From Rheum nobile (taxonomy: Eukaryota; Streptophyta; Magnoliopsida; Caryophyllales; Polygonaceae): a stretch of 64,000 nt of DNA. The stretch is taken from NCBI GenBank assembly GCA_027886185.1, contig WOAB01000093.1, positions 1,054,001 to 1,118,000 of the forward strand. Reading direction: 5' to 3'. The position numbers were made by a program, and so were the translations under genes. The notes beneath the pieces are model-generated. The model worked only from the letters and a program-made list of their open reading frames with translations, did no database searches and was not told the DNA's origin. Shown piece after piece: positions 1 through 10,081 of the stretch; within the stretch, counting starts at the first letter, position 1; each line of letters starts with the position of its first letter.

Positions 1-880
1 TAAAAAATGCAGGGGCTACCTATCAACGACTAGTCAATAAGATGTTCAAAGATCAGATTGGGGACACAATGGAAGTCTACATAGATGACATGCTAGTCAA
101 GTCAAAAAAGAAGAAGGACCACATCGATCACCTCCGCGACAGCTTCGAGGTACTAAAAAGATATAACATGAAATTAAATCCTATGAAATGCTCTTTCGGA
201 GTTTCGTCATGAAAATTCTTGGGGTACATGGTGACACAAAGAGGAATAGAAGCCAGCCCAGAACAGGTCAAAGCCCTCATCAACCTCCGGTCCCTTCGGT
301 GCGTCAAGGACGTACAAAAGCTGACAGGTCGAATAGCAGCTCTAAATAGGTTCATCTCGAAGTCATCCGACAAGTACAGACCCTTCCACGACGCACTCAA
401 AAAGAACAAGTCCTTTAAATGGACAGAGGAACATGAAGTCGCATTTCAGGATCTAAAAAAATACCTGGCCAATCCCCTGTTGTTGGCAAAACCCAAAGAC
501 GACGAGCCACTGTTGTTGTACCTAGCAGTGTCGGCATCCGCTGTAAGTGCAGTGCTGGTCAGAGAAGAGGACGGTAAGCAATCTCCAATCTACTATGTTA
601 GTCGAACGCTACTCCCGGCAGAGACAAGGTATTCGTCATTAGAGAAACTCGTCTTATCACTGGTAATGGCGTCAAATAAACTCAAACCCTATTTTGAATC
701 TCATACAATAATTGTCCGCGCTAACCATCCCATGAGAGAAATAACGAGGAAACCCTAGTTCACAGGACGAATGGCCAAATGGGCCATACACCTCAGCGGC
801 TACGACATCGAATACGAGCCCAGGACGGCGATCAAGTCCCAGGCATTGGCTGATTTTGTGGCAGATTTCATCCCAACCCT
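1..880 (+). pseudogene. Ty3/gypsy Tat-type pol: end of reverse transcriptase and first RNase H
   Basis: The window opens inside a reverse transcriptase. The catalytic motif YIDDMLVKSK is at about 79-108, followed by the thumb/connection region (FLGYMVTQRGIEASPEQ) and a Ty3-type RNase H (LYLAVSASAVSAVLVREE, about 520-560; YYVSRTLLPAETRYS, about 592-640). The enzyme would copy element RNA into DNA inside virus-like particles. The frame is broken by TGA at 210-212 and TAG at 756-758, so it is dead. The 5' half of the element lies outside the window. It reads on into a second RNase H and an integrase, the layout of the Tat/Ogre group of plant gypsy elements. The family assignment is secure at Ty3/gypsy level and good at Tat level. 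Confidence 0.9.
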
Positions 881-934
881 AGAACAAGAAGCCGTCGAAG
901 AAGCAACGCAATTACTCGCAACAGAGGAAACATG

Positions 935-1330
935 TAATTGGGAGCTCCACACAGACGGTACGTCGAATGCTAGAGGATCGGGGCTAGGAGTCGTGCTGAA
1001 ATCGCCATAAGGGGACAAGATAGCCCAAGCCGTAAGATGCAAATGGGACGCGACCAACAACGAAGCTGAATACGAAGCACTCATATTTGGGCTCATTCTG
1101 GCACGCGATCTAGGAGTCCGAGAAATCGAAGTCATCTGCGATTCCCTCTTAGTCGTGAATCAAATACAAGGATCGTACAACGCCAAGGACGATAGAATGA
1201 TAGCTTATCTGGACGTGAACAAGAAACTAATCGACCAATTCCAAAAGTTCGACATCAGACAAGTTCCCAGAGATCTCAACGCTCAGGCTGACGCACTAGC
1301 CAACCTGGGGTCCGTCTTGGACCCAAAGGA
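935..1330 (+). pseudogene. Second (archaeal-like) RNase H domain of the Tat element
   Basis: After the ordinary RNase H there is another RNase H fold: WELHTDGTSNARGSGLG (first acidic residue in TDG, about 940-990), then NNEAEYEALIFGL (second, about 1058-1096), VICDSLLVVNQIQG (third, about 1132-1173), and a C-terminal ADALANLGS (about 1288-1314). All acidic catalytic positions are visible. A TAA at 1007-1009 interrupts it. A duplicated RNase H placed before integrase is a known mark of Tat-lineage plant retrotransposons, and this is the main basis for the lineage call. The domain is presumed to take part in degrading RNA after reverse transcription. It sits in the same polyprotein as its neighbours on both sides. 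Confidence 0.82.
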
Positions 1331-1469
1331 ATTCCCAAACATCCCACTGGCACACATCATAACACCAGCTATTCCGAAAACACCCAGGGATTTAAGCACA
1401 CCGCTGGAAGAACTCGTCACGTTGGAGATAGGCGATCGTCCAGAAGAAGACATTGTCAATGATCATGAC

Positions 1470-2650
1470 GACTGGACGCTACCTTACGTCAGATGGCTAA
1501 ATGACGGTATCCTACCCAACGACAAAACGAAAGCAAAAAGGCTAAAGGGATACTCCTACGATGCCTCAAGACTCCAGAAGTCAGACGCATCTTACAATCG
1601 TTACACGAAGGAGAATGTGGTAATCACACCGGAGGACAAAGCCTCTCGGGGAAAGCCTTGCGAACAGGATACTACTGGCCCACAATTAATAGAGACGCGA
1701 TGGAGTACACCAGGAAGTGCGACGCCTGCCAACGAGATGCACCCGTTCCACATCAACCCTCGGAACTCCTCCATCCGACTTTAGCACCATGGCCCTTCAT
1801 GAGATGGGGGATGGACATCGTCGGAAAACTCCCGCCTGCATCGGGCCAACGAGTCTTCTTCCTCGCCATGACAGACTATTTATCCAAATGGGTCGAAGTT
1901 GAAGCCTACCGAGAGGTAAAAGATCAACACGTCATTTCGTTTATAAAACGCAATATCTTGTGCAGATTTGGCATCCCATAAGAAATCGTATACGACAATG
2001 GCTCCCAATTCATCAGTCATAAGACTCGAGCCTTCTACGACCAGTGGAACATCAAACTGGTCACATCCACTCCTCGGTATCCATAATCCAACGGACAAGC
2101 CGAGTCTAGCAACAATATCATCATCAACAACCTCAAGAAACGCCTCACAAGGGCTAAAGGAAAATGGGCAGACAAACTTCCTCTCATCCTCTGGTCCGAC
2201 AGGACCACCCCAAAGAATGCGACCGGACAATCACCGTTCTCACTCGTCTACGGAAGTGAGGTGGTCATCCCCGCTGAACTACTAGTTCCTACAGCCCGTT
2301 ACAGCCTCCAGACGAATGAGAAAAATGACGTCGAGCTAGCGCACAACTTGGACACGGTGGATGAAACCAGGGAAAAAGCCAAAATTAGAATGGTCAGGTT
2401 CCAGCAGCAGGTCGCAAGAAGTTACAACAAAAATGTTTGAGCCAAAGTCTTCAAAATAGGTGATTGGGTCCTTGGAAAGACATTCCAGAACACCAAGAAT
2501 CCGACCGACGGAAAGCTCGCACCTATGTGGAAAGGTCCCTACCTCGTCAAAGAAGTAGTCGGACAGGGAGCATACCGACTGGAGGATAAAGACGGACGAC
2601 CAAACCCAAGAAGTTGGAACACGACACATCTGAAGTTGTATCACTTCTAG
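1470..2650 (+). pseudogene. Integrase of the Tat-type element (broken)
   Basis: The zinc-binding N-terminus (HEGECGNHTGG ... CDACQRDA, about 1605-1740) is read in a different frame from the preceding RNase H, so there is a frameshift near 1600. The catalytic core follows: MRWGMDIVGKLPPASG (first Asp, about 1798-1845), FLAMTDYLSKWVEVEAY, VYDNGSQF (second Asp, about 1987-2010), and a downstream SNGQAESSN containing the Glu. The C-terminal region (VARSYNKNV, IGDWVLGK, MWKGPYLVKEVVGQGAY) ends at TAG 2648-2650. Nonsense codons at 1979-1981, about 2086 and about 2438 disable it. It would insert element cDNA into the chromosome. No chromodomain follows, as expected for Tat rather than chromoviruses. 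Confidence 0.88.
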
Positions 2651-3360
2651 ACCCACAAAGTAAGACGCTAAGATCCTCTCACTTTTCGTATGTTATTCGT
2701 TGCTACAAACTCTATTCTATTCTATAAACCTAAATACTTACATCTAGCGAGGATACTTTGAAGCGACCATAAGTACAGGACGATATCGACATACAAGCTG
2801 GATCCAGTCACACAAAAACGCTTACACTATATTTACACGATCGATCGGAACACGAGGAGATGAATACCAGAGGCACGTCGGCACACCGCATGCCTTATAC
2901 AATACATAAGGTCAAAACACCTTATTACATCTACGCAATAAAGACATATTGCTTTCCTCCTCGGCATAACGCTAAGTCATGACTAAACATAAATGTATAC
3001 ATTTGCAGGCCTCCTTTATTTACACGACACAGAAAAGCCCTACTCGACGGAGCACACGGGCAAATCCGACACAGATCAAAGGCGTCACGACTATCTTCTC
3101 TAGAAGAATCCGACAAGACACGCGGACACAAAACAAGATCGACCCTTTGTAAAACAGATTACATCAATAAAAGTCTAACCTTTTCTACATCCACGCGACC
3201 CGCGATGATGGACGGGTCGCCAAAACATATTGTATGCCTACACACATGTAGGACTTCAAGCATTCTTAAAAAACATATTCTGCGATGGTGGACGGGTTGC
3301 CAAAACAAGAAAATATTCTACCCACGCACAGGTAGGACCACAAATCATTTATGAAAAAAG
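2651..3360. other. Non-coding spacer between Tat integrase and antisense ORF
   Basis: No gene is seen here. Two diverged copies of a short segment (around 3195-3250 and 3280-3335, sharing GATG-TGGACGGGT-GCCAAAACA and a following 'ACCCACGCACAGGTAGGAC'-like stretch) are arranged as a direct repeat. Long 3' untranslated regions of this kind are usual in Tat elements. Confidence 0.6.
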
Positions 3361-5274
3361 TTAAGAGTCAGGGGTCGCAGCATTACCCTCGGCATGAGTC
3401 GGGTCGGAAGAAGGTTGGGGCTCGATCGGCACAGTGTCGCCAGAATGGACCTCGTCTTCACCAGCGCTTTCGTCTGGAGACTCTTCTTCGACGCCGGCCA
3501 GCTGGAACAGCTCCGAACCAGGATTCCCCTTCGGAAATAGGGTGTCCATGGTCTCCTTTTCTGCCTTCAGGTCCCAGGTCTCCTGTTTGCCCTCTTCAAA
3601 CTCTTCAATCATCTCGACACGCGACTTTAACGCGTAAAAAGCGCCTACGTCGCCTGCGACCCGACCAACATCGATCTTAGCCTGCTTAACCCTCTCTTTA
3701 ACACTTGTATGACTCTCGCTAAGCTCCCTCCGACAAGCATCCAACTCGTCTTGGCAACTCTTTAGCTCCCTAGCGAAGCGGCGCTCAGCGTCCCTAAAGC
3801 GGATTTCAGCGCCCTCCACCTTGGTCTTCAGAGACGCCAGGTCGGACTTTGACCTAGCAGCCATGTCCTCAGCCTTAGCAACCATCTCCTTGACTCTAGA
3901 ATACGCACCTAAGAGAAACTGAAAAGTCTGGAAAAAGAAAGACAAAATCAAAAACTCAAAACCAACCAGTTTTACGAGAAAGAAAACATATGAACTTGAG
4001 ATTCGAAAATACAACTTACCTTCCACGCAGAACACCCTGCCTCGCCAATGCAGTCCAAAGGAGAAACGCCATCGACTTCAGACTTCAGAGTCGGATCTTG
4101 AGCATGGAACAAATCGGCAATCGATCGACCAACCGAATCGATCTTTTCAACTCCACGAGCGACTGTCGACCTCTTCTTTAAAGTGTCCACCACCACCTTC
4201 CCGGCGTCATAAGAAACACCTGTCTTCCTTTTCGAACCGACTTTTGCTGGAAGCGACGACTCAGCCAGCGTCGATTTACTCGACGAGACCCTAGCCGCCG
4301 CCAACCTCTGCTCTATCAAGCCTTTCCCAGACACTCCCTTCAAACGAGAACTTGACCGACCAGCTGGAGATGCTGACATATCAGACAAGACATAAGATAC
4401 AAACACACGACGAAAAGATACATGACTCAAACAAAAAAAACTTACACTTAACCCGGGATGATGAAAGAGTCGACATGACGTCCTGAGTGGTGGGGGCAAC
4501 AGACAACAAGTTGACGTTCACAAATTTCCGCTCCGACGCAGGGATACCAAGAATTATATTGGTCAGACCTTCCGACCGAGCGTCCACTTCCAAGTCTTCA
4601 GCCTCAGGGACTACAAAAAAGAAGAGTTAAGCAAAAGGTTAAAACACTTAAAACTGGGCAAAGAGAAGTCGAATACGTACCCTCGACTCGCCACTCCGAC
4701 AGCAAAAACAAACAGTCACCCCCCTTCTCCAGAGACGAACGCTCGACGAAGATAAACTTCGACCCCCATCCACGGTCGTTTACATCAAGGTTAGCCACCA
4801 AAGGCTTTCGACCCGGACGAATGCGCAACTGGACCCGAGAGGAACTCTTCGACCCCAGAGAGTAGTTATATCACAGGGCGTCAAAATTAAAACCGGCCCT
4901 AGACTGAGAATTCAACAGATCTAAAACCCTAAGGATTCTCCACGCTTGTGGCATGACCTGACACGGCGCAAGCGCCAGAGACGCTAGAAAATCCCTGACA
5001 AGAGAAGAAAATGGAAACGTATGACCTATCTGAAATGGGTAGGCATAGAAACAAATCCATCCCTCATAACGAGCGTCGGCTCTCTCGTCTGGATGCGTCA
5101 ACCTCGCGACCGTCTCAGGAGGGAAACCTCCAACGTGGAGGATCTGCTCCAACTCTGCTTCCGTCAGCGTCCCCATCAGAGCATCAGCCTCCTTCAAAAG
5201 GAAAAGGGGGGAGCCTCGTTCTTGCTCGAGTTCGAGTGAGTAGCAGACGACTCGAAAGATTCACTGGAAACCAT
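3361..5274 (-). pseudogene. Antisense spliced ORF of the Tat element (gypsy-type 'transposase'-like plus coiled coil)
   Basis: A gene-like structure lies antisense between integrase and the 3' LTR. I infer four exons: A, 5274 to 4681 (donor GTACGT); B, 4610 to 4446 (donor GTAAG); C, 4372 to 4020 (donor GTAAGT); D, 3927 to 3361. All acceptors read AG after T-rich tracts. Exon A carries the segment around VRDFLASLALAPCQVMP and AWRILRVLDLL, which resembles the plant family annotated as 'putative gypsy-type transposon' protein (Pfam Transposase_28). Exon D is a coiled coil (RVKEMVAKAEDMAARSK onward) with an acidic C-terminus. Damage: a frame change at the C-run near 5205-5211 after the likely ATG at 5274, and an in-frame TGA at 4871-4873 in exon A. 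Antisense ORFs at this place are known in some Tat elements. Their function is unsettled. Confidence 0.7.
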
Positions 5275-5564
5275 TTCCAGAACAGTAAGAGGGGGAAATC
5301 GAAAAGCAATTTTTTTTTTGAAAAGCCTAGAGAAACTACCAAATCGGAGAGCAAAGGGTAGAAGATGAAGTAAAACCGTCATAACCTGCTTTGGATTTAT
5401 GGAGGGAATCATCAAGTCATAGAGACGTCCCATCACGCCGCGAGATCGTCGCCACGTAGCCCTCGCATGTCGCGCCCCGATCGGAGGGTGGAGATCGTGT
5501 GGAGGGGAAGTTGTTTGGACTCCTGTTTCATAGCTGCCTTGAGCCCAAAACAACTTGGGGCTAT

Positions 5565-6227
5565 TGTTGGGCCCAACATGCTCCAATGGAGTTAATACAA
5601 GCAGATTGGGCCAAGATTCAAGTAAAGAAGTAGGCCGAAGAAGACTGGGGGGAGGCGTCGGACATTCCTCGAACGCATGGGATCCGACCAACCCCGAGAA
5701 TTTCGCCCAGAGCATTAATTGCTCGATCCAAGGCAAACGATAACCAAATCAAGCACAAGATTATCATGCCATTAAGGAGGAATCCCAAAGATCACATATG
5801 GAAATAAATGGAAGATATCATGAAAACAGTAACGGACAAAGGAGAAGATACCATAAATAGACCACGAAAGGATGATCGACACATGACACGTCTACGAGCA
5901 ACACACACCTACTCAACTCTCGAAAAAGCTTGCTAGCGTATTGATCCCCGTTCAATTGCCCTAGAGCATTGTCTGATTATAGTCGGTCGAGCCATTAGAA
6001 CAATCGGTCGGACAAGATTTTATCCCTCATTCCTCTAGGATAAGTTGTACATCGATTCATTCCTGTCATCATTCAATCAATATATCATACTATAATTTCC
6101 CATCTATTTCATACGTGGTTGATTGTTTATTTGGTTTGGATTTATTTTATACTATCCGATCGACTCGTTACCCCGTCTAAGGCGATTTAGGTTGATTGAT
6201 CTTTTCGCCCCAAAATAGTAGGCTGCA
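5565..6227 (+). repeat. Probable 3' LTR of the Tat element
   Basis: A TG start (TGTTGGGCCCAACATG, itself an inverted repeat) follows a G-rich tract (CAACTTGGGGCTAT) that could be the polypurine tract. A promoter-like CCATAAATAGACC sits at about 5850, and a pyrimidine-rich leader-like region follows. The 3' edge is inferred only from the start of unrelated minus-strand gag sequence at about 6229; candidate CA ends are at 6211-6212 and 6226-6227. No second copy is in the window, so the limits are provisional. Confidence 0.55.
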
Positions 6228-6519
6228 CTGTTGGCGCTGCAGCGGGGGCCTTGCCGCGAGAGAGGGCGACGTCGTCGGCCGCATCGGGCCACTGCGTCGT
6301 GGGGTTGATCATGGGGATCGGGCGCGCATTGTTGGCTGCGCACAGTTGCATGATCTCGGTGGTGCACTCGTGTAGCGTTGCGGCAGCTTCTTCTTCGCGT
6401 GCGGCAAACTTGGCTTCCTTCGCGGTGAGTTGGGCCTGCAACGCCGCGTAGGCTTCATGCGCGTTGTGAATGCACTGCGCGATGTCGGCGTGGGTGGTTG
6501 GCTGACTCGAGGTGTCCAT
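6187..6519 (-). pseudogene. N-terminal gag fragment of a second gypsy-like element
   Basis: A 110-residue reading frame starts at ATG 6519 (MDTSSQPTTHADIAQ) and has an Ala/Glu-rich helical stretch (AQLTAKEAKFAAREEEAAAT) typical of retrotransposon gag N-termini. It lies downstream, on the minus strand, of a primer-binding site and LTR (7435-8.3 kb), which supports the gag reading. The last 12 or so residues (from PTILGR) are encoded by the Tat LTR side, so the true gag sequence stops at about 6229, where the Tat element interrupts it. High GC compared with its surroundings. I do not recognise the exact family. Confidence 0.5.
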
Positions 6520-7434
6520 AGAGAAGTCACCTACACGAAGAATGAAACAAGCAAGAGATCAAATGAATCAAAGTAAAAGAACCAAGGGCAAACCAAGTCC
6601 TTGTCTCGCAAGGAACCAAGAAAAATTTCTGCATAAAGGAAACAAAATTTGGCTCTCGTGAGGAGGTTTGGTTTGACGTATGGCTTGAAACAAAAGATAG
6701 CAACAATCAATCCAAACAAATGTCCTTATCCAAACAATTCAAGCAATCAAATTCAAATCTTTCAAATTATTTGGCAAGAAAACGCAAGCAAAGAAAATTG
6801 ACACCTTTTTTAGTGTTGTCAATATATTAGAGGAAACGGAGGGATGGGTACAATGGATCTTGCGCCGTGGTGAATAGGCTTCGCCTAGATCGCCTGAGGC
6901 TTTCGTTTTTCTTGTTGTCTTTCCTTAGAAAATTTTGGAAATCTTTGGAAGACAATTTATTTATCGGACGCAAGACTTTTTTTTGTAGATAGAATCTCAC
7001 AAGATTTTGTTTCCTTGTGAGAGAAGAGAGAGAAAATAGAAATTGTCCAACAAATAAAGAAGGAAGCAACTAACTAGCATGCAAATTTTATCCAAAAATA
7101 AAGAGAGAGAGAAAAGATCATAAAAATTATAAGAAAAAGTTATCTACTTGTAAGGAAAAGACATTGCTAAAAGAAAAGAGATAAGATTTGGCTAACAAAC
7201 TTTGAAATGTCAAAGATTTGGTTCTTGGAAGCCAAGAAAGGGTTAGGGCACGCCGTAAGTAAGGCTCAGCTGTGGTGGGGGCGACAGTCACAAGTGACTA
7301 CGCACAGTGGTGGTGGAAGCGGTAGCGCGGGGAGCGGTAGCGGCGGCGGTGGGCGAAAAAGTCTCAAGAAAGGATTTTTACGCAGAAAAATTTCAAGATT
7401 CACTAGAAAAGACAAAGAAGATTTAGCTTGACAG
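6520..7434 (-). other. 5' leader of the minus-strand gypsy-like element
   Basis: A non-coding stretch between the primer-binding site and the gag ATG. A GC-rich (GGT/AGC)n-like tract (about 7300-7350, encoding Gly/Ser repeats on the plus strand) and purine-rich runs are the only notable content. Long untranslated leaders are common in plant LTR elements. Confidence 0.45.
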
Positions 7435-7447
7435 TGGCTCTGATACC
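7435..7447 (-). other. Primer-binding site (initiator Met tRNA), minus strand
   Basis: TGGCTCTGATACC on the plus strand is the reverse complement of GGTATCAGAGCCA, complementary to the 3' end of plant initiator-methionine tRNA. One mismatch (C for T) precedes it. It lies 3 bases inside the LTR edge at 7451, the normal position for starting minus-strand DNA synthesis. Confidence 0.8.
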
Positions 7448-7450
7448 GAT

Positions 7451-8284
7451 TGATGTGAAAGTCCCCGTTGACATGTTTGCAAGTGCCCTGGAATACAACG
7501 TAGTCAAGTCAAGCGCCAAGCTTGCGTCTCACAGTGTCTTTAGAGGTTTATTGATTACAAAGAGATGGCTTTTCTTCCGTGGATGTCGTGGAATCGAAGG
7601 GTGCATACCCTTGATGAATTGCAAGAAATCCCGGAAGGAAGTCATAGGATATCTAGACCAAAGTGATGGCCTTTGATGAGATCCAATAGAGGATCTTTAG
7701 GACGATCAAAGAGATGACCGTAGTGGCTCAAAGTGATGAGCTTTGGACTCGAAGAGACGAGTTTGAGGGATAGAGATAACCACAACAAGGATAGATGACG
7801 CATATGGCTTAAGCAATGAGAAAACCTCAACTTTGATTAACATAAGCAAATAAACGTGAGTTTGACAAAGGGAAACAACGGATATTTAAAGACTAAGGCT
7901 AAGCTAAAAGATAGAAAATATCTAAGCTAAAAACATGGGCTTGGACGTGCGGCCCATGACACACGGAGTGCGCCCCGTTAAGCCAAAAACACCAAAAAAT
8001 AAAACTTGCTAAAATTGTCTCAAAATATCCCAATAACCTCAAAATAACCAAATGAGGAAATAACAAGATCTCGCGCGCCAGGAAGCGCGCGGCATGCGTC
8101 ACACCACAGGTGACGTGCCAGGGGGCGCGCGCGACAGGGAGTGTCACGTGACACGCGAAGGCAGCGTCACGCGGAGCACGCGACACAGGGAGTGTCACGC
8201 GATGCGCGCGACGCGACGTCCTCAGCTAGTTAACCTCAAAACCCAAAAATGTGACTGCGGTCACGTCGATGGGCTCGGGGGCAT
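7451..8284 (-). repeat. 5' LTR of the minus-strand gypsy-like element (outer edge uncertain)
   Basis: The inner edge is fixed by the adjacent primer-binding site: reading the minus strand, the LTR ends ...TTTCACATCA before the PBS. On the minus strand a TATA-like CTTTAAATATCC lies at about 7883-7895. From about 8050 to 8220 the LTR is very GC-rich and contains a near repeat (CAGGGAGTGTCACG twice, about 8137 and 8187). The outer edge is only a guess (a GGGGGCA end near 8284). No partner LTR is visible. Confidence 0.5.
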
Positions 8285-9735
8285 TGTCGATGCTTGCGAT
8301 GGACCTGGTGAACAACGACTGGGTTGCTGGGGCGATGGTGCAGGCTCTCACTCTAGTCACGGGTCCGGGTGTGCGGAGGCTCAACTTGTTGATATGCTCT
8401 ACTTTGTAGTGCGTAACTAGGAGCTGTTACTAGGATATTAGGTACCATTTGTGTGGGTTTAGAAGACATTTTAGGAGAATGGAGTTGTAGAGAAGAAGTG
8501 GTAGAAAGGAAGATTTTAGTGGAGTATTGAAGCATTGAGGAGATGAAAGCCAAGAAGCCACTACAAGAGAAGCTCGCGAGGAGTGCCGCGATGAGAGAGA
8601 GCCGTAGGAGCGCGACAGAGAAAACCGTGGGCACGGTTTCAAAAACGCAGGCGCGGATTGACAACAGAAGTAGGATGCAGAGAAGTGCCGAACCGCGGTC
8701 GCGGGTCCTTTCCTGGCGCGGAGCAGAGATCGGATTTTCGTCCGAGATTTTTTATTTATTTTATTTCCTTTTAGAAGATCGTTATCGTTATCTTTAGAAA
8801 TTAGGTTTTGCTACGTCTTTATATTCTGCCTTTAGAACATCAGATTGGAGAGTTCGTTTTTCTCCTTCTTCTTCTTTTCCCTTTTTCTTTGTTTTTATCT
8901 TTGTTTTGTTTTTGGCTAGACAATTGAAGCCTTGGTTTGAATTTGATTGTGAGATTATTCATTTACTCTATCCTTGAATGTTATTGATTCTCTTGTTCTT
9001 CATCCCATTGAGTTTTATTGATTTCTCTAGCCTGATCAACTAGTAGTTATTGGTATTATTCATACTGTAGGATTAGGGTTTTGAATTCAATGGGTTTATC
9101 TAGTTCACCATTCTGTTGTGATTAGTAATATTAGTATTGGTTTCCCTAGCCTGACAAACTAGTTGAGATTGGTATTATCTATAGTGTTGGTTCCCCTAGT
9201 CTGGTCAACTTGTTGAGATTAATATTGTTCATCCCTAATTCAGAGTAGCAACCATGATTTACAAGAACTAGTTGTGAATGTTTAATGTAAAGAGAATTGA
9301 TTGCATGTCGAGTACTGACTAGTTGTTAAGTATTGCATGAGCATATCTATTCCTAAGCTTACTGCTGCTGTTAATTTGAATCTTGATAGTTTCTTGATTG
9401 TTTAATAGTTAGGATTATCAGGACTAGTTGGACTGGTAATTAATTTAGAATAGGGATTAAGACATTCATGAGAACTAGGGATAATCAATGATCGATCAAC
9501 CAAACTGAAGGTGGATGTTTGTCTAGCCAATCTATTTATGTTTTATTTATCATTTTCTTAGTTAGATTCATATAAACTCCCCCATTTGTCTTTGTTATCA
9601 ATTGGTGAACGATTTGGTAAACAAGATTTATAGCTTAATTCTCTGTGGGATTCGACCCTTACTTGCCTGCTATACTTTGTTAGGTTTTTAGGGATTCTTT
9701 GATAGGCATAACGACTTTAGCATCATCACTTGTCT
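8285..9735 (+). repeat. LTR-like stretch of a further Ty3/gypsy element (solo or truncated)
   Basis: Near 9642-9690 the sequence CTCTGTGGGATTCGACCC followed by TTACTTGCCTGCTATACT matches the U5 signature found near the ends of many plant gypsy LTRs (Athila-type and relatives). A TATA-like TTTATATTCTG lies at about 8818 and a T/C-rich leader follows. The GC-rich segment at about 8690-8720 (CCGCGGTCGCGGGTCC) also recalls such LTRs. No coding sequence, PBS or partner copy was found beside it, so the boundaries are rough. Confidence 0.5.
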
Positions 9736-10081
9736 TCTTCGTCCTTCGCCGTCAAGGTGGAGGGTAGGGAGCCATCACTTTCTTATTTGATTTAGCCTCA
9801 TTTATAACTCTTAAACATTTGTAGGTTGAAAGTTACATCTTCTCCTCTTCACCTCTTTATTCAAATTTTGTTTATATGTCATTTTTCTTGATAAAGGTGC
9901 CTCAAGTAAAAGAACTATAATATGAATAATTCATAATCTATTTAATGCTATATAAAATCAAATTTTCTCATTAGAAATTTCATTAATGTAATTTTACTTT
10001 CTTCTACTTGGGAATGACTCAAACAAATTGTTTTAGCTTAAATTTATTATATTTGTTTCCTAATATCTTTCGAAGGATTTT
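9736..10081. other. AT-rich spacer
   Basis: I see no gene, repeat or element edge in this stretch. Confidence 0.5.

Noticed and set aside
5194..5736. A 180-residue minus-strand frame as a separate gene
   Set aside because: Its upstream part runs through the Tat LTR edge; only the part from ATG 5274 belongs to the antisense ORF.
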